From: Delftia acidovorans | GTDB lineage: Bacteria; Pseudomonadota; Gammaproteobacteria; Burkholderiales; Burkholderiaceae_C | Direction of reading: 5' to 3' | Length of the DNA stretch: 64,000 nucleotides | Assembly (NCBI GenBank): GCA_031286585.1 | Contig: JAITUC010000038.1 | Span: 62,001-126,000 of the forward strand | Part shown: one piece after another, positions 36,001 to 44,753 of the stretch | How the letters are laid out: each line of letters starts with the position of its first letter | How positions within the stretch are numbered: position 1 is the first letter of the stretch | Notes under the pieces: model-generated | Databases searched by the model: none | Told to the model about the DNA's origin: nothing | Seen by the model: the letters and a program-made list of their open reading frames with translations, nothing else | Program-made: the position numbers and the translations under genes

Positions 36001-37866
36001 CGGATTGCTCACAGTGCGGATCTTGCTGGTGTTTCCGTAGAGGGCAGCACCGGCCACCTGATAGGTCCCGCCCATGGCCGGCGCCTCGGGGCAGATCCCG
36101 TTGACGTTGGACAGTTGGCCGATGGTCTTGGCAGAGCAGGAGTTCCTGTCATCGTTGGAAGTCAGTCCCTTGCCCGAGACCGACCCGACGGAACGCAAAG
36201 ACCCCGCCAGACCTTCTGCCGTGCCGATGCTGTTGACGTAGGAATCCAGGTTGCCGCTGCGGTTGGACAGTGTGGTGAATGGGGTATCGGCTTGCCCATC
36301 AAAGCTCAGCGCATTCGACGAGAAGGCAAGAATATTGAGCGGTCGGCAGATGGCATTGCCGTACTTGGCTCTGGCATCGGTATTGGCAAGCGTATCTTCC
36401 CATTTCACGACAGGAAGGCCTGCATTGCTGTCATTCGAGGTACTGCTAGGATTGGTCGGCGAAGGCGTGGAGCCGTTGTAGGCATAGTATTGAAGTGCCT
36501 GAACCACCATTTCCCCAATGGGATTACCCCAGGCCGGCAAATCACCGTCGGGGGATCCACTGGGATTCTTGCCAGTACCATAGGAAGTTCCATTGCGGCC
36601 ATATAAAATGATGGAGTCAAAGGTCTTGATGGCACCTTTGCCCGTATCCCGAGTATCCACTTTGGCAGCACAGCCCGCATTGGTGCTGTGGCAGAAAACA
36701 CCGGTATTACGATTGATTTCATCATCCAGGTCACGGATATTCTTTCGCAGTGCGCCGGCTGTATGATTATTATCATAACTGCCCGTGATCAGGCCAAACT
36801 CTACACGAGCCGCTGAACTGCTGCTGCTGGGATAGCCAAATTCCTGCAAAAGCCCATAAGGCTTGTAATTTTTGGTGGAGTCCGCAGGAAATGCCTGACA
36901 ACGCTCGTCACCGAGCAGACTAGGATCGCAGACCTTGACATTGACATTCAGGTCTGGCCCTATGCCGGAATAGGTGGCACCGTCATTGACTCGCGAAGGT
37001 ATCTTTTCCTCATGCTTGACACCACCATTACCTTTGTCCGCATCGCCATAAAATCTCGCGAGCTTTGGCCCGAAAGTACCGGAGTTGTAATTATCAGGCG
37101 CATCACTCCAGCGACAAAGCTTGATTTCCACAGTGGACCAGAATCGGACATTGCCCTTGACCATGCGCATGACAGGCTGAGAGGCCTTGGGGTCCTCGCT
37201 GCTGCCGGTGACACACATGCTCAGGCCTGCATACACCTTCGGATTGGCACCGGTTGACTTGGTCAGATCTGCAGTGCTGAAAGGCGTAAAATCCCGGATA
37301 TCCGTTCCCTTGTAATACTTGACAAAGGAGTGTGCATCCTGGACAAGCCTGGAGCCCATGAGAATGGTTGAGCCATCTTTGTCTTCGCTGCGATACCCGC
37401 CGTACAGCATCTTGCGCACGGTATCCAGCCGGGTCATGGTGGCCCAGTTGAGAAAGTTTCCGCTCCAGTAGGACTGGCTCGAAGGACAGGTATATTTTAT
37501 GGATGTGACGGAATTATTCGTTACATTGGTCTTATTAGCAAGCACCTTGGGATTGAAAACACCACTTTCATATGCATAGCATTTTGTGGCATCAAAATAT
37601 CCGTAATACTTGAAAGAGGAGTTGAATGTGGTATCGATCACACCATCGCCGTCCAGATCCTCAAAATCCGTATATACCGGACCAAACAGAGTGTGATCCT
37701 TGGAGGCCGTCAGCATCACCATCGGCTTGTTCGCTGTGGTGACAATGTTGGGAGGCACCCCCTCGCGAGGTGCAGAAACATCCACAGGCGTAGCACCGAT
37801 ACCGACGTATGCGAATACGGCGCACACCCCTCCCAAGGTGAGCAGGAATGATTTTTTTCTATTCAT
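33025..37866 (-). CDS. pilY1: PilY1 tip adhesin, long form (cluster 3)
   Basis: 1613 aa, the largest gene of the window. Signal peptide about 1-24 from the ATG at 37866, which has GAGGA upstream. The N-terminal half starts KPMVMLTASKDHTLFGP with an acidic loop DLDGDGVID and lacks an evident DxSxS motif, unlike cluster 2. The C-terminal propeller carries DLDGNGTAD near residue 1317, then VAYAGDLKGNMWKF, the PilY1 calcium site. The tail is Cys-rich (CKAGDPNCTCTGDDCKKPP). The 5' third (about 36400-37866) is AT-rich by the standard of this genome: 40% GC in 37501-37560 and 43% in 36721-36780. It lies 17 bp after pilX. Confidence 0.93.
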   Translation of the reverse strand: MNRKKSFLLTLGGVCAVFAYVGIGATPVDVSAPREGVPPNIVTTANKPMVMLTASKDHTLFGPVYTDFEDLDGDGVIDTTFNSSFKYYGYFDATKCYAYESGVFNPKVLANKTNVTNNSVTSIKYTCPSSQSYWSGNFLNWATMTRLDTVRKMLYGGYRSEDKDGSTILMGSRLVQDAHSFVKYYKGTDIRDFTPFSTADLTKSTGANPKVYAGLSMCVTGSSEDPKASQPVMRMVKGNVRFWSTVEIKLCRWSDAPDNYNSGTFGPKLARFYGDADKGNGGVKHEEKIPSRVNDGATYSGIGPDLNVNVKVCDPSLLGDERCQAFPADSTKNYKPYGLLQEFGYPSSSSSAARVEFGLITGSYDNNHTAGALRKNIRDLDDEINRNTGVFCHSTNAGCAAKVDTRDTGKGAIKTFDSIILYGRNGTSYGTGKNPSGSPDGDLPAWGNPIGEMVVQALQYYAYNGSTPSPTNPSSTSNDSNAGLPVVKWEDTLANTDARAKYGNAICRPLNILAFSSNALSFDGQADTPFTTLSNRSGNLDSYVNSIGTAEGLAGSLRSVGSVSGKGLTSNDDRNSCSAKTIGQLSNVNGICPEAPAMGGTYQVAGAALYGNTSKIRTVSNPPSDLAKVENALKVRTMAASLTGGSPRIDVPIPGSNPRKYVYITPESVQNNGAVSAPLTFASINSGETYGSFIVTWNDILMGGDYDMDITGFLRYDLVKNSKSPSGWDISITTDIPGVCGGAAGTHGFSVIGVQNNGASANGRYLTHQHNSGNALSNMPATSEYLCGDPTYRSTKFGTSETYATTVCNVTGDGSVTFTDKTKITLPSYCTVKDRDFLVTKTFNMVGETDALVKDPLWYAAKYGYFNSSEKLSDGTFRTLSMPPNQASWDSVGSDGTAGSDGVPDGYFLARRPELLESQLRRVLEAVAKDSNAAPAVSSMQFSAGTFKYVAKFDSATSSGALEAYKVDADGNVSTVYSWEAGQLLTTAAAGDRRKIITNSAGVGIPFRWNSLPAAYKEQMTTASVNKLSTDNAQVALNYVRGDQSQEGATALRQRGSTLLGPIINGSPWIQDRPKAFVVDDAQRSYLNYYNANSGRPKVLWVAANDGMLHAFNADTGVELLAYVPGALANRLAELPLQRGTTSRTKLNNANFTLGSSETLPSGTAWPYVDGNPFTADVQVGSGSERTWKTYAFSALGRGGRAVFALDITTTDPSTFSEAGAANIFKWQFTSDDDADLGYITGDINMHTASNQPTPVVKLNNGKYALLLGNGNKSTSGKAALFILYMDGPTAGSWTGQYKKFVVDDGTGNGLSMPQWEDLDGNGTADVAYAGDLKGNMWKFDISNPDATKWSTAYKLFRAVQTTVTGNTTTITPLPITTAPRTMYMGRGGIMVMFGTGNAFETGDFPATGVTQKVYGLWDRGSAIADDSALVTRTYTRDSDGNVYLASGAQLDWSKHKGWVMTLPGSAEAVLSDPSLDAGVMTMVGVRPKSGTNQCSDTPNATMYTIDPISGRAERNVQGTMVVSSNKINIAGREIGDQKIKVVNDRSKKPFTRDCKAGDPNCTCTGDDCKKPPTCGPGQGAKRAIGRNADAIMCYSLSPRMQWRDVPGLRTNQ

Positions 37867-37883
37867 TTGTTCCTCGGCCTTTA

Positions 37884-38603
37884 TCAAGGAAAATAAACGG
37901 TCTGCAGCACCACCTGGGTCCGCTGCGAGTATCCAAATCCCCGTGCAGTGATTCTGTACATGTAGGACCACTGATTTGCGTTTTGCCCGGAGGAGGTCAC
38001 GCGGGTTTCGTCGATGTTCATTCGGACATGCTTGCGCTTGAAGACCTCGATCAGGTACTCGGGTTGCTGGGCAATGCCCGCGATGGGGGCCACGCCGGTG
38101 TAGGTTCCCAGCGGTACACCGCCTGTAAAGCTTGTGCAGTTGTTGCTGCTCACAGGCGCACGCCCTGGCTTGGAATCCGGATCGTCATTCCACAGCCCTC
38201 CCTTGCCGGTAGGCCACCAGGGTTCAGCTACGGACGCGTTGCCCGCAGAAGCATTCGTCCAATCGGTCAGGCCATAACTGGCATCCTCCTTGACGCACAG
38301 CCCCGCCCTGCAATTAACTGAAAAATCATTGGGATTGATTTCATCGGTATTGCGCGAGCATGAAGCGTTGGTTCGCGTGGCCACGGTTGGAGACATGATG
38401 TCACGCTCCGCATCCCGCAGCGCAGATTCGGCAGCCTGGCGCGCGGCCTCCTGGTCCATCTGATTGCGGGCCATGCCTTCAGACAAAGTCGATTGCTTGA
38501 CCATCCACAGCGTGATACTGGTGATCGCAACCAGCACCAGCATAACCATGACCAGAGCCATTCCGCGCTGGCCCTGTTTCTTGATTGCTCTTGATACAGA
38601 CAT
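37884..38603 (-). CDS. pilX: Type IV pilus minor pilin PilX (cluster 3)
   Basis: 239 aa. Gly14 then MALVM; mature position 5 is Met, no Glu5. The helix is LVMVMLVLVAITSITLWMV. The family pattern of the first helix (QAAESALRDAERDI) and the end (TQVVLQTVYFP) match PilX_N/PilX proteins. About 45% of its middle has no clear counterpart in clusters 1 and 2. 9 bp after pilW. Confidence 0.9.
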   Translation of the reverse strand: MSVSRAIKKQGQRGMALVMVMLVLVAITSITLWMVKQSTLSEGMARNQMDQEAARQAAESALRDAERDIMSPTVATRTNASCSRNTDEINPNDFSVNCRAGLCVKEDASYGLTDWTNASAGNASVAEPWWPTGKGGLWNDDPDSKPGRAPVSSNNCTSFTGGVPLGTYTGVAPIAGIAQQPEYLIEVFKRKHVRMNIDETRVTSSGQNANQWSYMYRITARGFGYSQRTQVVLQTVYFP

Positions 38604-38612
38604 ATTCCTGGC

Positions 38613-39716
38613 CTAGTAGCTTTGCTTCAAGCCATTGCGCACGCCGAACACCTGGACAAGCCGGGTATATGTTTCACCAGGAGGTTGCTGCTTCGTTACA
38701 CCCTGGCAATCCACATACGTTTTCTCACTGCCTTTTTTGTCTCCAAGCCTGGTATTTCCTTGAAGGGTCTTCGTCAATATGCATGCTCTGACGGAAACCA
38801 CACGCTGCCAGCCTGTCAGCTGCTGACCATTGATCGGCACCAATCCCAAGGCATTGACTTGGGTAGCTGTATAGAAGTTATCAGGAGTCAAGGTCGTTTC
38901 CGTTGAATAAACGCCATAGGTGAATTGGACATCCTCCATCCCCGACAGCAGCGACTGGTAGGCATCGCTATCAGAGGAACCATGGGGACTTTTTCCGTTT
39001 CCGCTGCACACCAGACTTTTGGTGTCCTTTTGTGCACGTCCTACATAAGCCTTGCTGTCCTGGAGCGTGTATCTATTGGAGCCAAAAAGCGGCAGCCAGG
39101 GCGGGCTGCCATCGACAAGGGTTCCACCCGTGGCGCTCTTGTTGCGCTCCGCATTGCTGGGATCCTTGCCCACATCGGTTCCTGTGCAGTCAAAGCGGGA
39201 ACCGGTGACCCCCCCCATGGCATCGCTGGTGAAATAATTGATGACCAAAGTGTCGGGCTTGCCATCTTCCGGATTTTCACAGGTGCTGTCAGAAACCTTC
39301 AGTTTCGCGGAATCGCACCCGTAGATACCGGTCTGAAACGCCACAGGGGGCCATCCAGTAGCAGGGTTGGCCCAATCGATGGTTCTACGCTTGGTGGAGG
39401 CAATCGGTGGATAGGTGTCATACATCCCCACTTGTGTGATGTCGTACTGTTGCTCTGTGTCGTTCTTCAAGAGCACAGCCGGAATGGAGGGGGCCGGTGC
39501 CGGATAGAACCCGGCATTCATGATGGCACGCCCCAGCATCTGCATGGCAAACGCCCCCGTCTCGTTGCTTGCCGTGGTGCGATCCAGCACCCGCTGGGAG
39601 TCACTCGAAGCAATATAGACATAGATCGCTGCTGCCATGATCATCAGGCTGATGGCCATTGCCACCAGCAGCTCGACCAGGGTCAGGCCTGCCTGGAATC
39701 TGCGTTGATATTTCAT
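38613..39716 (-). CDS. pilW: Type IV pilus minor pilin PilW (cluster 3)
   Basis: 367 aa from ATG 39716 (MKYQRRFQAG), with Gly10 then LTLVE with Glu5 and LLVAMAISLMIMAAAIYVYI. It is about 80 residues longer than PilW of clusters 1 and 2, the extra lying in the periplasmic domain. The ATG sits 4 bp after the pilV stop; a longer open frame upstream is antisense-like read into pilV and is rejected. Confidence 0.9.
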   Translation of the reverse strand: MKYQRRFQAGLTLVELLVAMAISLMIMAAAIYVYIASSDSQRVLDRTTASNETGAFAMQMLGRAIMNAGFYPAPAPSIPAVLLKNDTEQQYDITQVGMYDTYPPIASTKRRTIDWANPATGWPPVAFQTGIYGCDSAKLKVSDSTCENPEDGKPDTLVINYFTSDAMGGVTGSRFDCTGTDVGKDPSNAERNKSATGGTLVDGSPPWLPLFGSNRYTLQDSKAYVGRAQKDTKSLVCSGNGKSPHGSSDSDAYQSLLSGMEDVQFTYGVYSTETTLTPDNFYTATQVNALGLVPINGQQLTGWQRVVSVRACILTKTLQGNTRLGDKKGSEKTYVDCQGVTKQQPPGETYTRLVQVFGVRNGLKQSY

Positions 39717-39720
39717 GGTG

Positions 39721-40368
39721 TCAGGGCACAAAGGAGAATCGGGAGCAGCGCACCCCTTCGGGCGCCTTGGCCTCTTCGGGACAACAGGTCTGCTGCGCCA
39801 TACCGGTTTGGTCCGCATTGCATACTGGTGCCTTCTTGAGAGCGATGGACACCGAGCCGTCGCTGGCGGTCGTCCTGTCCGTGAGTTCCTTGTCGAACCA
39901 CATGAGGGTCAGAAGCACTCCATCACGCTTGTTGCCCGACAGCATGGCAGAGCCCTGGGGCACGGAGTCGCGGACCTTCTGGCGCCAAGTCTTCACATCG
40001 TAGTCCGCACGTTCTGCCGTGCTACAGATAGTGGACGCGCAGTCTTTGGCGGGAGCCAAGGATTCAGTCTGCTGTGTAGGCCAGTCCGATCCAATCACAT
40101 ACAGCGACTTCAAATTTTCAGACCCGGGCTGCAGGAAGCTGGGCCCCGCAGAATCGGCATTGACGCGGATTCTTTCCGACAAGTCGAAAACCAGGCCGGT
40201 CATGGATGCGCGGGCCATGGTATTGATACGGTATTTGGTGGTGGATGCCTGCAGCCCGGCCACACCCAACAGGCCGATGGATAGCACCACCAGCGCTACC
40301 ATCATCTCGATCAAGGTCAAGCCCTTCGAGAACCTACGCTCAGCAATGGAAAAGGGCAACATGGTCAT
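39721..40368 (-). CDS. pilV: Type IV pilus minor pilin PilV (cluster 3)
   Basis: 215 aa. Leader to Gly16, then LTLIE with Glu5, helix MMVALVVLSIGLLGVAGLQA. Typical PilV pattern (VLSIGLLGVAGLQ) that the cluster 1 and 2 copies show only in altered form. Six Cys in the periplasmic part, including adjacent Cys in QTCCPEE. It follows fimT by 3 bp. Confidence 0.9.
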   Translation of the reverse strand: MTMLPFSIAERRFSKGLTLIEMMVALVVLSIGLLGVAGLQASTTKYRINTMARASMTGLVFDLSERIRVNADSAGPSFLQPGSENLKSLYVIGSDWPTQQTESLAPAKDCASTICSTAERADYDVKTWRQKVRDSVPQGSAMLSGNKRDGVLLTLMWFDKELTDRTTASDGSVSIALKKAPVCNADQTGMAQQTCCPEEAKAPEGVRCSRFSFVP

Positions 40369-40371
40369 TTC

Positions 40372-40974
40372 TCAGAAGTTGCTGCATTTCTTGTCACTGG
40401 GAATCAGCCGGGACCGACCCTGCGCATCGATGCAGATATTGACCCCGTAGCTCTTGGTGTAGGTGTTCTGCGCATCTTTGTAGAGCAGGCTGAAGTTGGA
40501 GGAGCTGGGAAGCGACGGAGCGCCAGAGGCGTTGAACATCATTTTCCTGACCGGTGTGTCATCCGTGGAATCCAGCAGAATCTCACCGCCGCTGGCCACT
40601 TTGGCAAAGATCAGGTCATTGCTCGCTGCAGGCGCGTCCCGGCTCGCGTCACAGGTGGTATTGAGGAAGGCAATCCAGCCAACCTGCCAGTTCTTGCCAG
40701 CCACCGTGCATGCAGGTGCTGCGTTGGCGGCGGTGCTGCTCATGCACAGCGTGACGCAGGTGTTCCTGCTCACCGCCTCATTCCTGGCGCGCAGGATGCC
40801 GCCAGAAAATTCGCTGGCCACACCATTCATCCGGTTCTTCACGATGAACTCGCTGATCGACGGCGCGGCCAACCCGGCCAGGATGGCGGCAATAGCCAGC
40901 GTCACCATGAGTTCCATCAAGGTGAAGCCGCTGTGCCTGTGCCGCGCCGAAAACCAATGCTTGCATTTAGCCAT
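40372..40974 (-). CDS. fimT: Type IV minor pseudopilin FimT/GspH family (cluster 3)
   Basis: 200 aa. Leader ends at Gly16, mature start FTLME: Met replaces Ile at position 4 while Glu5 is kept. The helix is LMVTLAIAAILAGLAAPSI, then FIVKNRMNGVASEFSGGILRA, the GspH pattern. Cys in a TCVTLCMS loop and at the C-terminus (KKCSNF). AAGGT lies directly before the ATG. It is the first gene of cluster 3. The palindrome found before clusters 1 and 2 is absent here. Confidence 0.9.
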   Translation of the reverse strand: MAKCKHWFSARHRHSGFTLMELMVTLAIAAILAGLAAPSISEFIVKNRMNGVASEFSGGILRARNEAVSRNTCVTLCMSSTAANAAPACTVAGKNWQVGWIAFLNTTCDASRDAPAASNDLIFAKVASGGEILLDSTDDTPVRKMMFNASGAPSLPSSSNFSLLYKDAQNTYTKSYGVNICIDAQGRSRLIPSDKKCSNF

Positions 40975-41159
40975 ACCTTATTGTCAAGGTTCTCATCTGC
41001 TTACAAGTGACCGCTCGGCGGCGCCGACGTGCCGCCCATCTGGGCGACGGACAGGTCTGGCAGGCGGACGCTCCATTTCGGCGACGCCTGCCCCACAGGG
41101 GGCATGACAGAATCCTTGACGCACCCCACAGCGAACCGGGACCGTTCCTCCACCCAACG

Positions 41160-42947
41160 ATGCGCGCCATGCCCCTGCGATCTCCTTCCCTGAGTTGGCT
41201 TCGGCCCTGGTTTCTTTGCATTGCGCTGGCAGGATGCGGCGGTCTGCCCCAAGGCGTGGATCGACATGTCACCAAAGCATTGGATTCCCCACAGAACACC
41301 CCCCTGGGCCAGTTGATCCAGCAACAGCGCTCCGAGGCGGGAAGCAAGCAAACCTCCGCCTTCACCCTCCTGTCCGGCGCCCAGGCCGCCTATGGCGCCC
41401 GGCTGGCCCTGGTCGAGGGAGCGCAGCAGACGCTGGACCTGCAGTACTACGCCATCCATGCCGACGAGAGCACGCAGCGCCTGCTGCGCGGCGTGGTCGA
41501 GGCGGCACGGCGTGGTGTGCGGGTGCGGGTGCTGCTGGACGATTTCCACAGCACGGGGGCGAATGCGCAGGTCATGCGCCTGGCCTTTGTGCCGGGCATC
41601 GAGATGCGCATGTTCAACCCTCTGGCGGGCGCGCGCAGCTCGGCGCTGGGCCGGGCCTACACCCTGCTGACGGATTTCCAGCGGGCACAGCAGCGCATGC
41701 ACAACAAGCTGTTCATCGCCGACAACGCCATGGGCGTGATCGGCGGGCGCAATCTGGGCGATGCGTATTTCGATGCGGACAGCGCCAGCAATTTCGTGGA
41801 CCTCGACGTGCTGGCGGCGGGGCCGGTGGTCAACGACCTGTCACGCAGCTTCGACAGCTATTGGAACAACCAGCGCGCCTATCCCGTCCAGTCGCTGATC
41901 AGCCTCAAGGAACTCAAGCAGCTGCGCGAGCGCTTTGCGGACGATGATGACCAGGCGCAGGAGGACGATCCCACGCCTGCCGTTCCCCCGAAGGAGGCAA
42001 AGGCAGATGAGCAGACGGCCGAGCAGCGCCGGATCATCTGGGACCAGCAGCCCATGGATCTGCGCAAGGCTCGCTGGACCTGGGCATCGGCCGCCGTGCT
42101 GGTGGATGAGCCCGCCAAGATTCCGCTGGACAGGGATGACGGCCCGGGCTCCGGCACAGGCGCTGGCGCGGATGCGTCTGCCCAGGCAGGTTCCGCGCCG
42201 AACGGCCCTCAGGCCAGGCCTGCAGGCACGCTGCCCATGGGTCAGCCAGCCGGCGCCCTGCGCCAGGCGGCGCGCCCGGTGCTGGAGGCCGATTCGGTGG
42301 TCGATGGCCTGCTGGCCCTGGTGCGCAAGACCCGGCGCGACCTGCTGGTGGTCTCGCCCTATTTCGTGCCGGGCCCGGACATGATGGAGGCGTTTCGTGG
42401 CGCGCGGCAACGCGGAGTGCGCGTGCGGATTCTGACCAATTCGCTGGCGTCCAACGATGCACCTTTGGCCCATGCCGGCTACGCGCGCCACCGCAAGGCG
42501 CTGCTGGAGATGGGCGTCGAACTCTACGAGATGCGCAGCACGGCGGCCAGTGTCCGCTCTGCGTTCGGCGCGGGCAGCACGGGCGGCGGCGGTCCTTCCG
42601 GCTCGACAGGCGCCTCGCGTGCGATGCTGCACTCCAAGCTGCTGGTGGTGGATGGGCATCTGGTGGCAGTCGGCTCGATGAACCTGGATCTGCGCTCGCA
42701 GTTGCAGAACACCGAGATTGCCCTGCTCATCGCCAGCCGCGAGTTCGGCCGACTGGCCACGCAAAGCATTGACGAGGGCCTGCAGGATGGCAGCTGGCGG
42801 GTCGAGCTCGACAAGAATGGCGAACTGGTGTGGCGGGCTTCGGAAGACAGCGAGCGCAGTGACGAGCACAGCGAGCCCGATGCCAGCTGGGGCCTGCGCC
42901 TGATGCTCAAGCTCATCGGCCCGCTGGCGCCCGACCATTTGCTGTAG
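41160..42947 (+). CDS. Phospholipase D / cardiolipin synthase family lipoprotein
   Basis: 595 aa with two HKD motifs: HNKLFIAD starting at His181 and HSKLLVVD at His491, each followed by GG/GSMN, so catalytically complete. By family (ClsC-like) it should act on phospholipid head groups. The N-terminus has a hydrophobic segment ending in lipobox ALAGC with Cys26, so it is probably a lipoprotein; this differs from classical ClsA with two N-terminal helices. About 110 low-complexity residues (Asp/Glu/Pro/Ala/Gly) lie between the two HKD domains. The ATG at 41160 or the one three codons later gives this start. It is divergent from pil cluster 3, and dusC converges on it. Confidence 0.88.
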   Translation: MRAMPLRSPSLSWLRPWFLCIALAGCGGLPQGVDRHVTKALDSPQNTPLGQLIQQQRSEAGSKQTSAFTLLSGAQAAYGARLALVEGAQQTLDLQYYAIHADESTQRLLRGVVEAARRGVRVRVLLDDFHSTGANAQVMRLAFVPGIEMRMFNPLAGARSSALGRAYTLLTDFQRAQQRMHNKLFIADNAMGVIGGRNLGDAYFDADSASNFVDLDVLAAGPVVNDLSRSFDSYWNNQRAYPVQSLISLKELKQLRERFADDDDQAQEDDPTPAVPPKEAKADEQTAEQRRIIWDQQPMDLRKARWTWASAAVLVDEPAKIPLDRDDGPGSGTGAGADASAQAGSAPNGPQARPAGTLPMGQPAGALRQAARPVLEADSVVDGLLALVRKTRRDLLVVSPYFVPGPDMMEAFRGARQRGVRVRILTNSLASNDAPLAHAGYARHRKALLEMGVELYEMRSTAASVRSAFGAGSTGGGGPSGSTGASRAMLHSKLLVVDGHLVAVGSMNLDLRSQLQNTEIALLIASREFGRLATQSIDEGLQDGSWRVELDKNGELVWRASEDSERSDEHSEPDASWGLRLMLKLIGPLAPDHLL

Positions 42948-42960
42948 CCGGTCGATTGCG

Positions 42961-43950
42961 CTAAAGCCCGGCCCACTCCTGACGCCGCGCCAGCGCCTGA
43001 ACCCACAGCGTGATCTCGCGCTGGTCAGTCTGCGTGCGCACTTCCTGATAGGCCTGCTCGGCTTCGGGAAAGCGGCGGCGCAGCAGGTTCAGCCATTGCT
43101 TGAGGCGGCCTGCGCGCTGGCGCGGCTCCAGATCCTCGCAGACCATGTCCCAGAAACGCTGGACCTGCGGCACCAGATCGCTCCAGAACACCTGTGCTGC
43201 AACACGCCCCGCCGGCATCTGCCCGCCTTCCACGGCGGCGCGAATGGCCAGCGCCAGGCCTGGGTCGGCAACGATTCCCCGGCCCAGCATCAGATCGCCG
43301 CAGCCCGATTGCTCGCGGCAGCGCAGCGCATCCTCCACCGTCCAGATCTCGCCATTGGCCACCACGGGCACGGACACGGCCTCGCGGATGCGCGGGATCA
43401 TGTTCCAGTAGGCAGGCGGACGGTAGCCGTCAAGCTTGGTGCGGGCGTGGACGACGATTTCGCAGGCGCCACCGGCCTGCATGGCCTGGGCGCATTCGGT
43501 CATCAGGGCAGTGTCGTTGAAACCCAGGCGCATCTTGGCCGACACAGGCATGGCCGCCGGAACGGCTGCACGCACGGCCCCCACCACGCGCGCGATCTGC
43601 TCCGGGTCCTGCAGCAGGGCAGCACCGCCGCCATGGCGATTGACCACCTTGGCGGGGCAGCCGAAGTTCAGATCGATGCCCTCCGGACCCAGGCGCGCCA
43701 GATTGGCCGCATTGGCGGCCATGCTGTCCGGGTCCGAGCCCAACAGCTGCGCACGCACGGGCACACCGGCCAGCGTCCGGCTGCCGTTGTGGAGCTCCGG
43801 CATGGTTCGCAGGAACACCTTGTCGGGCAGCACGGTTCCCGTGACGCGGATGAACTCCGAGACACACCGGTCTGCACCGCCCACGCGCGTGAGCACATCG
43901 CGCAGCACGAAATCAAGCAAGCCCTCCATGGGCGCCAGCAACAGTCTCAT
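42961..43950 (-). CDS. dusC: tRNA-dihydrouridine(16) synthase
   Basis: FMN enzyme reducing uridine in tRNA D-loops, 329 aa, cytoplasmic. The N-terminal MRLLLAPMEGLLDFVLRDVL and LNFGCPAKVV with catalytic Cys98 identify the Dus family. PMEG, GVPVRAQLLG and the C-terminal helical domain fit the DusC subgroup. An extra Met one codon upstream (43953) is an alternative start. Convergent with the phospholipase D gene, 13 bp apart. Confidence 0.93.
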   Translation of the reverse strand: MRLLLAPMEGLLDFVLRDVLTRVGGADRCVSEFIRVTGTVLPDKVFLRTMPELHNGSRTLAGVPVRAQLLGSDPDSMAANAANLARLGPEGIDLNFGCPAKVVNRHGGGAALLQDPEQIARVVGAVRAAVPAAMPVSAKMRLGFNDTALMTECAQAMQAGGACEIVVHARTKLDGYRPPAYWNMIPRIREAVSVPVVANGEIWTVEDALRCREQSGCGDLMLGRGIVADPGLALAIRAAVEGGQMPAGRVAAQVFWSDLVPQVQRFWDMVCEDLEPRQRAGRLKQWLNLLRRRFPEAEQAYQEVRTQTDQREITLWVQALARRQEWAGL

Positions 43951-44175
43951 CACCTATGTCGCGAGGCCTGTGCCCCGTCTTCCTGTTACAGATCAAACAA
44001 TATTTCCGCGACCGGCATCGGCCGCCAGCCCCTGGAAATCAGCGCCCGCCCATGCGATGGCAGGCGATTGTGCGCTTGCCGCAGAACACCGGGCCGACCA
44101 GTTGTCATGGCTTCTTCACGCCACGGTCATTCATGTAACGTGCAATCGGGGCTTGTCGGACTCCCTGCCCCCACC

Positions 44176-44727
44176 ATGCTGCTGCAAAAAACCGCCAAGG
44201 CCCTTGAAGAGCTGCAGCCCGGCCGCCGCAGCCTGCCGCTGCGCGAGCGCTCGGTGCTGCTGATGGCCGATGGCCGCACCGAGGAGCAACTGCAACAGGT
44301 CCTGGGTGCACAGGCAGGTGAACTGATCGAGCAACTCATCGCCAGCGGCCACCTGCAGCGCCTGGCAGGCCAAGCCGCCGCATCATCGCCCCCGGCTCCT
44401 CAGGCCCAGCCCCAGGCCCCCTCCATGGCACCGGCCGCCGCGAAGGAATCCACCCCGCCCGGCACCGCCGCCACGCTGAATCTTGCCGGCACACGCATGT
44501 ACCTGTTCGATATGTGCGAGCGCATGTTCGCCAACCGCCATGAGGACAAGGCCCAGGTGCTGCGCCATCTGCTGCGCGAGGCGCGCGATCTTGAGGCACT
44601 GCAGGCCGCCGCCCTGCAGCTGCTGCAGACCGTGCAGGAACATGCGGGCGACGAGCGAGCCGATGCCCTGCGCGAGCGCCTGCGGCATCTGCTGCCTCAG
44701 GAAGCAGCCACGGCACAGGGCTCCTAG
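44176..44727 (+). CDS. Conserved-looking protein of unknown function
   Basis: 183 aa, family not recognised. The first 65 residues are charged and helical (LPLRERSVLLMADGRTEEQL, then QQVLGAQAGELIEQLIASGHL), like a small winged-helix or PilZ/response-regulator-linked module, but this is only an impression. Residues about 68-95 are a Pro/Ala/Gln linker, and the rest is a second helical domain with leucine/alanine repeats. No signal peptide or membrane segment. A start at 44107 in the same frame is possible. The 225 bp between dusC and this gene show nothing further. Confidence 0.65.
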   Translation: MLLQKTAKALEELQPGRRSLPLRERSVLLMADGRTEEQLQQVLGAQAGELIEQLIASGHLQRLAGQAAASSPPAPQAQPQAPSMAPAAAKESTPPGTAATLNLAGTRMYLFDMCERMFANRHEDKAQVLRHLLREARDLEALQAAALQLLQTVQEHAGDERADALRERLRHLLPQEAATAQGS

Positions 44728-44753
44728 CCGGCTCGAAGGGAGGACGCGCGTGA

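Noticed and set aside
40975..41000. TTGACA on minus just before fimT of cluster 3 as a -35
   Set aside because: It is only a few bases before the ATG, leaving no room for a -10 and start.
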